Below, in pieces: positions 20,946 to 32,497 of a stretch of 64,000 nucleotides of DNA; the first letter of the stretch is position 1, and every line of letters starts with the position of its first letter. Below the pieces are notes generated by a model. The model was not told the DNA's origin, did no database searches, and worked only from the letters and a program-made list of their open reading frames with translations. Source of the stretch: Bradysia coprophila (Eukaryota > Arthropoda > Insecta > Diptera > Sciaridae). The stretch is taken from positions 2,128,081 to 2,192,080 of the forward strand of contig NW_023503313.1 in NCBI RefSeq assembly GCF_014529535.1, given 5' to 3'. The position numbers were made by a program, and so were the translations under genes.

Positions 20946-21645
20946 AGGTAAAAAATCGCGGTTCGACAGTTGAAAAATGGTTCATTTTCCGACACTTTGA
21001 GATACGTACTTTTTGGATGCAAAAAAGTGAATGAATGAAGTTTGCACTAAAACTAAGATTTTTTCCAATAAACTCAATCATTTTCCTAATCAAAGTCGTT
21101 TTCTTTTTAAATAGCCGAAAATGTGGACCTGTGAAAAAGTGACTTTTTGGGTGGAATTCCTATGACTTTGGATTGACGATTTATCCAACAAAAAAATAAT
21201 TCAAAAACTTGGAAATCATATTTTTGATTTATGTGATCGTCAATGCTTATTTTTATGTTTTCAAAGGTAAGGATTAAAAGTGATTATTTATGTGAAATTT
21301 TGCATATTGAATACGGATCGGGCTTCGACGCGGAAAATATCGCGGTTCGTCACTGCTTCTTGTAACTGAAAATTTACATGTTTTTATTCAAAATTTGAGT
21401 TTTTTTTTTGTATTTTGATGGTAGAAATTAGTGAAAGAACCTATAGTGAACAATTTACCGAGCAAAAAATGTAGCTGCGAATTGAATTTCTTTCGAAAAT
21501 TGGAGACGATTTTTACTTTAAATAAAGGTTTTAAACAGATTTTAATAGAGAATTAGTTGTTCCTATGATTCCGAACACAGAAAACAGAAAAAAATGAGTT
21601 CAAACTCAGATTTTCAAAATTCTGTCGAACCACGATTTTTTACCT
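20946..21645. mobile_element. Non-autonomous TIR element with TA flanks
   Basis: Terminal repeats AGGTAAAAAATCGCGGTTCG (left) and the complement of AGGTAAAAAATCGTGGTTCG (right) extend 24 bp with one mismatch and are bordered by TA on both sides. An internal copy of ATCGCGGTTCG occurs near 21340. There is no transposase frame in 700 bp. The TA duplication suggests Tc1/mariner mobilisation. Confidence 0.75.
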
Positions 21646-23042
21646 TATGTTGATTTGATCAACGACTTGAGCATAAGTTTATTTTTTCTAACAGTTAACT
21701 GGTCGATGGAACGATATTTGTGTGTATAATGAGTTTGATTGAATTATAAAAGTTTGTATTGTAAAGAAATTTGTGAAGAGAGAACTGTTCAAAAGGGAAT
21801 TGATTGCCTAAGAAATAATTTCAATTTCATTGATCAATATTTTGCTATAAAGCCACTTTATCCATATCGACAATGTTAGCAAGACGCATAAAAAACAACC
21901 ATCGCATTGCATACATATTTATATAGCCGACAAGGCACTTCCATCCGAATCTGTTTCTGTTTGCAGACCAATAATATTGCTGAACACTGATTTTTTGCTT
22001 TTCAAACTTTGAATTTGGAATTTTTAATTTTCTTACATTCATCTCGGTTTCGTGGAAACGAAGAAACAATTTTACTTTTTTCGATGATTCATTTCGCATG
22101 AATGCTCGTAACGTATAATAAAGCTGTTTACCTGTGTTTACAATAATTATCATCGTCACTCATTTTATGTTGTGTATAAAATATCGTAAATACACTCTGA
22201 AGGGTCTCATATTATTTTGTAAAGCCTCTTATCAGCAGTGTGTAACCGTCTAATGAATTAATCAATTAGATATTATGTTAATACCTGTAGTACTTGACTC
22301 CCTCGTTTAATACTTTGACGTGTTTATGTTTTGTATCTAATATTTTTGCTGACACGGGTGTAATGTATACCGGCCAAGAAAACAAATTGTGGGCTCGTGA
22401 CGCATTTTTTTTACATTTTTGCTAATAATTTCATATTGAGCTGTTTGGGTAGATGAATGAATTGTTTCAAGAGAGGCACTCAGATTTAAGAATTAATTTC
22501 CATAGATTAGCAAAGACATTCAGAAGTTTCTCGAATTCTTTTTGATATCTCGGGCAATTTAGAAATAAAAAATTGGAAATTTTAGCTTCAGCTGCTCTAC
22601 AAACTTTTAATTTTTTTACGCACGATGACATCATCTATGGGCGCATATGTCATCTTTCTATGAAGAAACGAACAATTTGTTCAGCTTGTGTTTCGATTTT
22701 TTTTTTTGCTGTACATGAAGGTGTGTGCTTGTGGACCAACTGGTGAATTTCAAAAAATTGCACACAATTATAATAACTTGTTGTTCAGCCTGATCAAATA
22801 ATTGTTCGAGGAACCAGAACCAGTCAAACTACTCATATATGCAACATGAGATGCTAAAGAGAAATTAGGGATGCACGTTTTTATGTGCGTATTCGGCATT
22901 CGTACAGACACAGAGTCGTACCCACTGGGCTATCAATGCTTTCATTTGTGTAGTTAAAACATCATCGAATCGAATGAGTGGTAGAATTAAATCTTTTTCG
23001 ACTTCTGATTGGCGTTAAAAATTAAGCAATGGCGGACGGAAC

Positions 23043-23173
23043 CAAGGCTGTATACTCAGGGTTGATGCACGTTACTGACGTTATACAAATCTAAGGATGA
23101 CCTACTTTGCTGTTGATCCACGATTGCTGTTGATTCACGACGTGTGACTTACAACCCCAAGTATACAACCTTG
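23043..23173. mobile_element. hAT-type MITE, 131 bp
   Basis: Terminal repeats CAAGGCTGTATACT (left) and AGTATACAACCTTG (right) are imperfectly inverted and extended by GGGTTG and CAACCC. The element is flanked by a perfect 8-bp duplication GACGGAAC (23035-23042 and 23174-23181), the size made by hAT transposases. Confidence 0.8.
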
Positions 23174-26100
23174 GACGGAACAACCCAACGAGTCTCGAAT
23201 ACCACTTCTTATTTCAAAAAGTGTTATAATCACGTTCAAGTGTTAGACAACCCTTTTTTTATCAAAAAAGCTATCCCCTCAAATTTAATAAGTTTCATAA
23301 AATTTCCGTCAACCAAATGAACTCATTCCTCTTATTAAACTCGGCTACACACTACCAGCAAATTAATTGCGCAACCAAAGACTTATTCAAAATTTTATTT
23401 CCAAAACAAAAATAAAATCCGTGTGCTATATTTAATCATCTTTGATTATTTTTACTCTGGTTATATGAGACCATAAGACGGACTTACTTTTTCTTTCATT
23501 GTGTTTGTTTATTTGTTTGTACATAATATATTTAATATGCGTATCTGCATTGCAAGACTTTTTATTTCCTCAAATATTGAGTAAGTGGAAATTATAAATA
23601 TGAACACGATTTGATAACCACATATGGTGCGGAGTGCACATGTAAAAAGTTGATTTTAATTTTTAAAGCGTTGAGCATTTATTGTGGCCTTGGAATGTAA
23701 TCTCTCCCTCGTGTAACGGATCAATGATCAAAAGATCTGAATGTATAAATAAGGTGCTTGCAGTAGCAAGTGAAATTAAATGCCCTATGCAAAATTACCA
23801 GTGCGAAACGGTAACATTTTCCTTCCACCGACATTCATCTGCTTTTCGTTTAAATTGCCAGACGACGTTTATACCACACACCACCAAATGACATGTGTTT
23901 ATTATCTCGGCCGAAAGAAGACTGAATTTTTAACCCCTTTGCACGATTACTTCTTGCATTGAAATTACAATCTCGATTTCATTACGACGAAGCACTTGCA
24001 AGACCGAAATTTATTTTATATTTAAATTGCTGCACTTATCTTCAATCACCATTTCCTACAATGCAACGTTGGCTGAATATAAGTGTTAAATTCTGCAGCT
24101 AACACAACTTTTATTGCATAAGGTGACCGATCTTACGGCTTCATTTCATTGTGCTGCAATTTTATTCACGAAGTAAATTCAGAAATATTTTTTTCTTTCG
24201 CATTCCCAGAATAATAGAGAAATAGCTCTCTGGCTGGTTGGTGCAAAATATTTTTCTTTAATGAATTTTCAATTCGATTAACATAAATCGATCGAACTAT
24301 AAACTCTATTCCAACCACTCTCTTGGTCTCTGAACTTCAAGTGGATTATGCTAAAGCAACAGAAGTTTTTCTTTTCTCAACACTAGCAACATAATAATAT
24401 TCATCGGCTATTTTTAAGTAGATGCACCATGTTACCATGAACCTTGTACATTACAACTTTTACCCTCGTCAATAAACGATATTTTGTATTTTAGAAACAT
24501 CAGTTAGCAGCTGGGCGAATAATTTCAGTATATTGACTATAGGTCACGAAATAAAAGAGGAAAAAAACACACTACACACAGCAGTATGCCTACTTACAGC
24601 ACGAACATACGAAAATATGGGGGCGAACTCTTTTGCATTCAAAATAAGGGTGTGTTTTGAATCAGAAAGAATGAACTTTGAATAGCGAAAAGAGCAGAAA
24701 AAAACACACATTGCGACTGAACATTACGTATTTCAAATGGTTAAAATAGGAGGACATTCGACATTTAATTTTTATCATGATCATTTTCTGTTCGATATTG
24801 CCCGAAAAAAATTGTATAAACATTTACCTTCAGCAAAAATTGGTGGAGCCATGTTGATCTGGTTACTGAAAGTTATCTAGGGTGGGTTTGTGATGAAAAT
24901 GTTATCCAATTTTTCTGTACACAATTTATATATTTTTTAACTCATTTCCGCAACCAATAACATACGTTATTATCCCGATGCTACATACTATTGATATAGC
25001 TTTGATGAAACGAACATTTATCTTTTCACATTTATTTCATTATTTGCAAAATTTATCCAAAAAATTTCCCCAAAAAGAAAACACACACAACATAACATTG
25101 ACACTCCGTAGCGCATTAAATGGTCGACGTACACTCACGATGAAGTTGCGTTTAAAACTGTTTGAAGCGATGGTGTTGAAGAGCTGATGTTAAATATTAA
25201 ATCGATGTAAATCGAGAGAACGGGAGAGAGTTTTTCGCATTCGCTCTCTGTTTACAAATTTAACGCTACAAAATTGTTCATTTTTAATTCATTATTATCG
25301 CATATTGCTCTCTTCGATGCTGCACGAAAAAATCTCGACAGATTTGAAAAAAAAATTTAAATGAGATTTCAATAAACAAAAATCGTTAGAAAAATAAAAA
25401 ACAAATAACCGGAAACACGACTATGAATACAAATAAGGGAGACAATTACAACTACTGGTCGGTAATCTTTTTTCTGAAACATATCCGTTGATCTTATGAC
25501 AAAGAAAAATGCTCAAGAAAGTGGTTACAGGCGTTGCAGGGGCAAGGGTACAAAATTTTACCATAAATTTTAAATATGATTTCCGCATTATAGTGTTTTA
25601 TGTTCCCCAGGTCGATCGTCGAGTTCTCAAATGATGTTCTCATTTTATGTTGTATCGGCATGATTTTTTTTAAATTAGAGGTATCGGTCTTTTAGGATAA
25701 CAGTCCAATCCTTTTTAGAATTGTTGGAGATTTATTTTCCCTTACATAGCTTCCAAATCGTCAACGTAAGCGTTTTGGTCAGCGGTCCGTAATGCGTTGT
25801 TATCACTGTATGAGTTTTCAATCTTATTCACTTCACACGAGATACTTATCAATGTATACGAGATATATCGTGTGTATGGAATGTCGATTGAAATCATATT
25901 GCTCGATGAAAGGATTTTATGACATGATTACAAAATTCAGGGCTTCACTCATTACCCACATTTCATATACTTTATTTTCTTATACTTTGTAGAATTCTTA
26001 GATTCATTCTCGGTATGTATAACGCTCGGAGAGATGTAAATGTAGTATTTACGAATAGATGTTGCATTGAGACAGAAAAGGACATTGCAATGACGCAACG

Positions 26101-26239
26101 ATTGTAAAGTTTGTTGAGGTCGATAGAGGAAGTAGCTACTTTCTGATCTGAAATAAATATTTGCTATGGCTACAAAAATGTCGTCGTATAAGATGAGGTG
26201 ATCAACCAAAATGACGTCAACTTAATAATAATAATGATC

Positions 26240-26245
26240 AAAAAA
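26240..26245 (-). terminator. RNA polymerase III terminator of the tRNA gene
   Basis: A run of six T on the tRNA strand begins 8 nt after the tRNA 3' end. Confidence 0.8.
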
Positions 26246-26253
26246 GATCTCTG

Positions 26254-26326
26254 CATCCCTTGTGGGGATCGAACCCACGACCTTTGGATTAGAAGTCCAA
26301 CGCGCTATCCTCTGCGCCAAAGGGAC
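26254..26326 (-). tRNA. tRNA-Arg(UCU)
   Basis: The 73-nt minus-strand sequence folds into a full cloverleaf: acceptor GTCCCTT with AAGGGAT, D arm GCGC/GCGC, anticodon stem TTGGA/TCCAA around loop CTTCTAA, T arm GTGGG TTCGATC CCCAC, discriminator G. The anticodon is TCT, reading AGA/AGG. A and B boxes are present as GGCGCAGAGGAT and GGTTCGATCCC. There is no intron. T6 downstream ends transcription. Confidence 0.97.
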
Positions 26327-27726
26327 ATACATGAATTGATGTGCTAATTTCAATTGGTAAGAAATCGAAGCACTTCAGATACGAATTGGTTCGGAGATGA
26401 AAATTCAAAATATTTTTTTTGTTCACTGATTATATTCAACCTAAATGTTTGAAGATATTAATGGAAGCTATCTGTGTTTTGTTATCAACCCAAAAAGTTT
26501 AAAGTTTTTCCAAATTATTTTATCAAAATTTAAATTTCGACATGAAATCTTTTAATCTCATTAGTAATGTTGGATGGAGATGACCTACGGTACTTTCTGT
26601 CTTTGCCATTTATTGGCTTTCATTTTATTTAGACAAAGACACGCAAAAATACTAATTGAACGTATGTCTCCTCGTCAACCAATCTTTTTTTAAATATTTA
26701 GTCGTCTGACATTGGAAAAGTTCAATTTCACTGGGATAACAAGCATTTTTTAAGATGGCTACATAGGTCGTAGAAAATATCTTAAAATGTACATCGTTCT
26801 ACAAGTTGAGTAACCGAAAATGTAAAATCAATCACACTTGGCCCTGCGTCACAAATTTTTCGTAATTCGTCGACAGTTCGTTTCGAGCAAGGTTCTGTCG
26901 TTATACAGTTTGAAAAATGACAAAACTACTTGCACGCTTCGTTGTTTAATTTTTACTCGACGTACATGAATTTGCTTCCCTTCTAATTTGACGCTTTCAA
27001 ACCCCTCCCTGGAAACGAACTGTCGAGCTTTTTTCTAAAGCTTCAACATACCGGTGAATTCAAATGGAAGTTTCAGGAAACACTACTAATGTGCCCTGTT
27101 AGGACTTGACCCAAAGACGATTGACAGAGGCTTTATAATATGAAACATCACGCATGCGCAAACCACAGACAGTTCAGTTTACTAAATAAACACGATTTGC
27201 AGTTGAGGGACCGATTCGCTTTTTCTTGACCTTAAACTTCAAAAAAAGCTTTCCGCTTTCCCTGAGTTGATCAATATACATTTGTGACATTTCAGACTGA
27301 TAGAAACAAAGAACTTTTTTGACTTAACTTTACTGACGATATACCAACTCTTTCAAGCTTTCACAACAGTTTCCGACTGTTGACGACGAGTACATAAAGT
27401 CGCCTATCTCTTGATGTAACAAGAAGCGTAATAATTGTACCGTCATTGATATTCTTACTTTGGCCATCAGTCAAAATTTTACCTTTTGATGATGGTACAC
27501 TTTTGGTGTCGAATGGAATAGAAGTACGACGCATACGATGTGTTATGTTTTCACAATTTTTGTATTCATTATGGATCTTTCACAAAAAAGAAAATTAATT
27601 TAAGAATTTCATTGAATTTTCATATCAGAAATGAACGATAAGCTATGCACCAACGTAAATTGTAGTTCCTTTGCATCTCTATTACACTGACAACGACTAT
27701 GGTGCTGCTACACAACTTTGGATAAT
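26327..27726. other. Intergenic stretch between tRNA and NDUFA4
   Basis: No gene was recognised. A 157-bp structure with 15-bp perfect inverted ends lies at 26870-27026. Downstream of the NDUFA4 stop there is no obvious AATAAA close by. Confidence 0.6.
26870..27026. repeat. Inverted-repeat element, probable MITE remnant
   Basis: TCGACAGTTCGTTTC at the left and GAAACGAACTGTCGA at the right are perfect complements. Fifteen perfect bases at this spacing are not expected by chance. No clear target duplication was identified, so the boundaries may be inside a larger element. Confidence 0.55.
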
Positions 27727-29013
27727 TTACTTTTCATATTTTGGGGCTGGGCTGTCAATATTCGAATAATCTCTGATGGGAGAATAAAACTGGAAAGAAG
27801 AAAAAGAGAAAAATTGGAACATTAAGTCAACAATTCCGACAAATGTATAGATGGATCCACCTTGTATTGTTTGTTTCGGTATGCCTCATTTGACAATTTG
27901 CTGCGATCCCATGCGACATCTGGGTTACGGGTGGCCAATCGGATTGTATAATACAGGGCACCGGCCATTCCGACAGCGGTACAAACGTATAGTGGAATCA
28001 ACTGAAATTTAAATTTTTGTTTATAGTCTGATGGCCAATTGAGAAACAGCTTCGGTTGGTTCTGCTTTTTCTGCAGGTATTGGCGATCTATCAATTCATT
28101 GATTAAAATGGGCTATCTTAGCTTTCATATCATGGACTGGACACAACATATCTATGCAATTTTGCACTATATCAATGTCAGTGGATGTTTTCGATCTTGC
28201 TATGAAGTAAGGCATTTGACTATCGGGTAAGAACCGTCCCGTTTTTCTCAAAAATCTACTGAAACAAATGTCGACAAGGAAACAGTGATTGGGTGTTCAC
28301 GACTGTGACTTAGCAGAAAGTTCCCTGGAATTTGTATCTGCTCTTCCTAGACTCGTTATCAATAGAGCAGTGGAGGTATGTCAGAATCTTTTCCCTGTGT
28401 TAGATACCCTGTTATAGATGATGTAAACAGAAGTAGATTCGAGCAGAAACTGCAGATCTGAAGGTGCTCTTGATGTTTATGAATTATGCTACCTCAATCA
28501 CTTTAGAACGAGTAAAGTCAATAATAGCTTTGGATGTAGCTTTGAGTAAGAACGGTTTCTTGGAATCTTGAGAGCTGGATGTGATACGCAACTGTTTGTT
28601 ATTTAGAAAATCGAAATCTTTTCAATTTAACCTGTAGCCAGTAAAATGCTTAATTAGATTTCGTCACTTCGAACGAACCATACAATAGTTCTTTAATGAA
28701 AAAGTCTGCAACGCAGATTCTGATGACTGCAAATTATCGATTCTCTTTGTTTTTTCACCTTGACTTTTGAATCTGCTTACATTTGTTGCCAAAAATAAAT
28801 ATTGGCAACCAATTACGGAAGCATATTGACTAAGGTTCAAAGGCGAAAAGCCTATCTTTCGGAAGCGCTTTCTCTCAACAGCCCACCGAGTAATTCACAG
28901 GAATGGAATGAATGTTTCTTTGGTTATACAGATTATGTAACGAATGAATGTGAATATCAACAGTTCAACAAATTACTCACAGCCGGATGCTTTTTCAGCG
29001 AAGCAATGCTCAT
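27727..29013 (-). CDS. NDUFA4: NDUFA4/MLRQ family subunit (cytochrome c oxidase-associated), 3 exons
   Basis: Exons are 29013-28981 (11 codons, MSIASLKKHPA, donor GTGAGT), 28001-27861 (47 codons) and 27789-27727 (20 codons plus stop). Introns are 979 and 71 bp, both phase 0. The 78-residue product matches the family length (about 81): KKHPA before LIPLYVCTAVGMAGALYYTI, a single membrane helix at residues 12-34, then RLATRNPDVAWDR, QYKFYSPIRDYS and PKYEK at the C-terminus. The protein sits in the mitochondrial inner membrane; it was named as a complex I subunit and is now assigned to complex IV. Reading straight through the second intron gives a false C-terminus (VDPSIHLSELLT), and the tiny first exon is buried under an unrelated plus-strand open frame. 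In flies the gene is called ND-MLRQ. Confidence 0.95.
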
Positions 29014-30814
29014 TCCCTGCATGTTGACTGATATTCCGGATCTTCTGTTTTCAGTAAATAAGTAATGGTAACACCACTTCTATTAGTTCAGCACGAATGT
29101 GAGAAAAAATTTTCGACGGAAAAATGGCCACAACGACGATTGACAGCAAATGTCGAAAAAAATGTAATTGAACTTGTCAAACGTCAGAGGAATATCGAAC
29201 ATTTCGACAGAATGTTTTGTGAAAAGTGGCGCGTAATTTTAAACTTTGTTTTATTTATTAATTCTAATTTACGTTATATTGCTGGGGTAATATGCTGGGT
29301 TTCGACTTGTTTCCATGGTCATCATCAGGAAAAGCTTTATTCAAGAAAAAACAAATTTGTTTCGATCACAAAATTACTACAATTTAACAGGAAAAACTGT
29401 GTTACCTATTTTCTTTGGATTTAAGTTTCAAAGATTCGTCAAATTATGGTGGATTTTACGTTAAAATAACAAACTGGGATAAATAAAAACAACATTTACA
29501 TGGCACTGAGCCTCACTATTGTCTAGTCATTCTCGAAGATTATGTCACTAAGTGTCAAGTAACTGGGAGTAACTGTCACTAAGTGTAACTGGGAGGAACG
29601 AAGAACATGTTGTGTGTGTATTTGGTTTATTGACATAAACTTAAAAACTCTTTTTTCGGCGGTATGATTAGTAAAATGACTTTAATTAACGCCCCTAGCA
29701 CTCAAGCAAATTTCTGAATTTATTTCATTGGCGTACACTGTATATTTTTGATCGTATACAAGGTTCTTCCTATTTGTTCGAAGTACATTAGATTTTATAG
29801 GGATATCTTTAGTCCGTTAAAATTTGAATTTTATCAACTCTATACACTGTAATTAAGATTTCTTCAGACAACACAACCCTGTAAGTCTCCTTAGATGCTG
29901 AAAGATTCAAGAATGACATAAGTAACCTCATTTCGCAATAGAATAAGTTTTCATAGTTACAATCGCTATTTTTTACTATTGACATAATCACGTTTCTTTA
30001 GCTTCCTCTGTCTTTCGTCTTTCACCAACATTATCATCCATCCTGTATTGTCCAACACATTTGTGATGATTAGAAATTCGATAGCTTATGTATGACTTTC
30101 ATTAAAATGTCAATACTCATGTCAAAATAATCGGCAGACAAGTAGGACATTTTTCTCACATTTTCATGTCGTGAACTATTTTATTCTTAGACACCCTGTT
30201 ACACATTTCTGTCACAAATGTGGTTAAAAGTAACTATCATAATTTGTCTCTAGACGCATAAGAACCATTGTCAAGGACCACCCTGTAACCTTTAGGCATT
30301 CTAAACAAAATTTATGTTTAGAGAAATTTCTGGGCAAAAATATTGTGGAACATTATGTAAATATTAAATCATTGTTTCCATCTGAAATATGATAAAAAAG
30401 TAACATTTTCTCACTTTGACCACAATGTTGGACCACCCTATATTGTCCAAAAAGCTCGCAGAAACATTTATTTGCTGTCGGAAATTATCTATCGATTTCG
30501 ATATCATCAATTAATATATTAAAACTAGCACTGTATCCCGGCCTTCGGGATACTTTTTGTTTGAATTGATCGAAAAGGTTCCCCTCCCTGACAGGATTTC
30601 CAATTGGTACCCGAGCTTTTCTGTTATCAAGGGCTATGCAAATCACCCAAAACACCCTTTGCATCTTTCATGGACACTGATAGTTCCATGGCTGCTGGAC
30701 TATAATTCACCGATGTGAAACAAAAACTTCATGAACATTTTTAGTGATTGTGTGCGATTGTATTAACTTCTTGCTAAAAAAATCAACAGCCTCCGTCTAG
30801 ACCCCATATTAAGT
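29014..30814. other. Intergenic region with a Helitron terminus
   Basis: It includes the NDUFA4 promoter side and the 3' flank of the oxidoreductase gene. A plus-strand frame near 29065-29424 is open for 119 codons but unrecognised and probably chance. Between 30.03 and 30.48 kb, variants of CCACCCTGTA and ATTGTCCAA recur several times, suggesting a decayed repeat. A Helitron 3' end is at 30525-30553. Confidence 0.55.
30525..30553 (-). mobile_element. Helitron 3' terminus (hairpin plus CTAG)
   Basis: On the minus strand an 8-bp hairpin GTATCCCG-AAGGC-CGGGATAC is followed after AGTG by CTAG and then T. A short GC-rich hairpin a few bases before CTRR, with a following T, is the defining 3' end of Helitrons. 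The body would extend to the right; its 5' TC end could not be located, so the element is probably short and non-autonomous. Confidence 0.65.
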
Positions 30815-32497
30815 TTACAAACTCTTCTTTGCGTCGGAATCGCCAGCATTATCAGCTTCCATCACTTCAAAAGTAAAGCCATTTTTACATAGATTCTCGA
30901 TCAAATTCGTCTTGCCGAAAGCATAGCCCGGTGGAAGAACTCCTCCTCTATCATTCGATAAGAAAAATTAATTTAATTGAAATCGAAGCTGAAGATTAAT
31001 GGGAGACTTACTTTCCGGGCATCTGAGAACTTTCGTTTAGAATTGTAGTAGCAGATAATAGTAAAGCTACACAAGTAGCGCCATATCCAGGATTAATGCC
31101 TGTCACTTTGGTTACATGCTTTTTAACCGGTTCACCATTCGGTCTGACTTTGTAATCAGATGATCTTTCATTCCAACCGTTGCCTTTGAATAGAAATATG
31201 AATTGAGTGTTGTTCATTTTCTGCTCCGGAGGTCCCTCATGGCTGGCGGCTCCAAAGGAAAATAATTTTGGATACTGAAACCGAACGAAGAAGTAAGATC
31301 AGTTGACAGCTGGAAATGAACTGCAAACGTACCGTTAGCAATAATTGTCTGCCGAACGCAAATCTAGTCAGTAGTGCGAACAGTCCTGCTGTTATGAATA
31401 ACACTAGAACTTCCAAAAAAGATCTGAAGAAAAAAATATAAAAAATTAAAAATCGAACTTTCGATCAAACCAATTTAATTTGCAGTACACGTACTTTACG
31501 GTGAAGTAGTTTCGTATTTGAACTGGAGCCTTTTTTTCCTCTTCGAACATCAATCGCTGAGACCTCATCACGACTGACCTATCCGCACCGGGAAATGGTA
31601 AGCAATATGTATTCTTACCACCAACCGGATAACTGGTGTAGGGTGATCTACAAACCATAATTTCAAAATCAATTACCATTCCGGATGTTCGTGCATTCAT
31701 TCTTTCTACCTTTCTCTCATCACCGGTCCAATCACTGGTAGTCTTTCCTTAAACAGTTTTGATCGCAGACCTCTCAGCTCATTAGCATGGGCTAAATTAA
31801 CAGATTTTGATTTTCCGATTTCTGAGTATTTTTATGAGGAACATTACCTAAACCATAAACAGCTGACTCCCATGTACCATAATGCAATGCTGCTCCTTTT
31901 TCCGGTGTACCCGGACCAATGTATTTGAACCACATAAATGATTCGATGGCATTGACTTGTCCATCAAATGTTTTTTCGAAGAACACCGTTCCTAGGTCCG
32001 CCGGAATGGAATCGAAGCCACAAGCTGATACAATGTACACTTCATTTTCGCGAGCCAATTCATTGTACTCGAGTTGCATTCGTTCCATAAATTGAGGCTC
32101 TCCACTGACATCGACGTGATGGGTTGATTCTTTAATGCATGCCTTAATCACTGCTTCACCATAAAACCGATACGGACCGCAACAGTTGACGACAATCTGG
32201 TTCGAATTATCAGAATTTAATTTTGTATTTCGGTTTGAAAACAGCTTATACCTTAGCCTGACGAGCCATTTTCTCCAGTGATAACTCATCACCTACATCA
32301 GCGATGATGATCGGAATTTTGGACAGGTCTGTATCTGCCTTTTTACCGATTTCCTTCAAAACGGATTCCAGTTTTTGTTGACTCCTACCCGCAATGCCCC
32401 ATTTTAAATCGGCTAACAGTTTAACCGCATGCAGTACGGTGTATTTACCGGTGAAACCAGTAGCCCCGAAGATTATAACGTCCAACTCTCGTGTCAT
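30815..32497 (-). CDS. SCCPDH: Saccharopine dehydrogenase-like oxidoreductase, 7 exons
   Basis: Exons (minus): 32497-32252, 32196-31848, 31791-31710, 31647-31495, 31423-31333, 31274-31012, 30947-30815; introns are 55-71 bp with GT-AG ends and consistent phases, giving 438 residues (human SCCPDH 429). The N-terminus has the Rossmann nucleotide-binding loop IIFGATGFTGKY (residues 8-19) and GIAGRS. Then come NCCGPYRFYGEAVI, GEPQF and CGFDSIPADLG, all strongly conserved in the family. A hydrophobic segment in exon 5 (FLEVLVLFITAGLFALL, about residues 279-295) may associate with membrane or lipid droplets, where the family has been found. C-terminal GYGATCVALLLSA and GGVLPPGYAFGKTNLIENL match the family end. 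The substrate is not known; it is not the lysine-degrading enzyme itself. Start ATG at 32497 is just before the Rossmann fold. NDUFA4 lies 1.8 kb downstream, same strand. Confidence 0.95.

Larger units (their letters stand above)
17198..26253. other. Non-coding region with foldback and MITE insertions
   Basis: No gene was recognised. The interval contains three structured elements (18568-19458, 20946-21645, 23043-23173) and otherwise A/T-rich sequence with scattered short ORFs judged to be chance. Upstream non-coding or short coding exons of the myosin gene may be hidden here. Confidence 0.6.

Noticed and set aside
21845..22159. 104-codon minus-strand frame
   Set aside because: No recognisable family, no clear conserved motif, and composition like neighbouring non-coding DNA.
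26254..26326. Local tRNA-Arg as primer source for the retrotransposon
   Set aside because: Its 3' end would need a primer site TGGCATCCCTTG; the element has TGGCGACAGTGACAG, matching another Arg isoacceptor.
27822..28094. A 90-codon minus-strand frame as the NDUFA4 protein
   Set aside because: Its N-terminal 31 and C-terminal 12 residues are read from introns; splicing gives family-like ends instead.
28802..29424. Plus-strand open frames of 87 and 119 codons
   Set aside because: The first lacks an ATG at its 5' end and covers the true first exon of NDUFA4 on the minus strand; the second matches no family and turns A/T-rich and repetitive toward its end.
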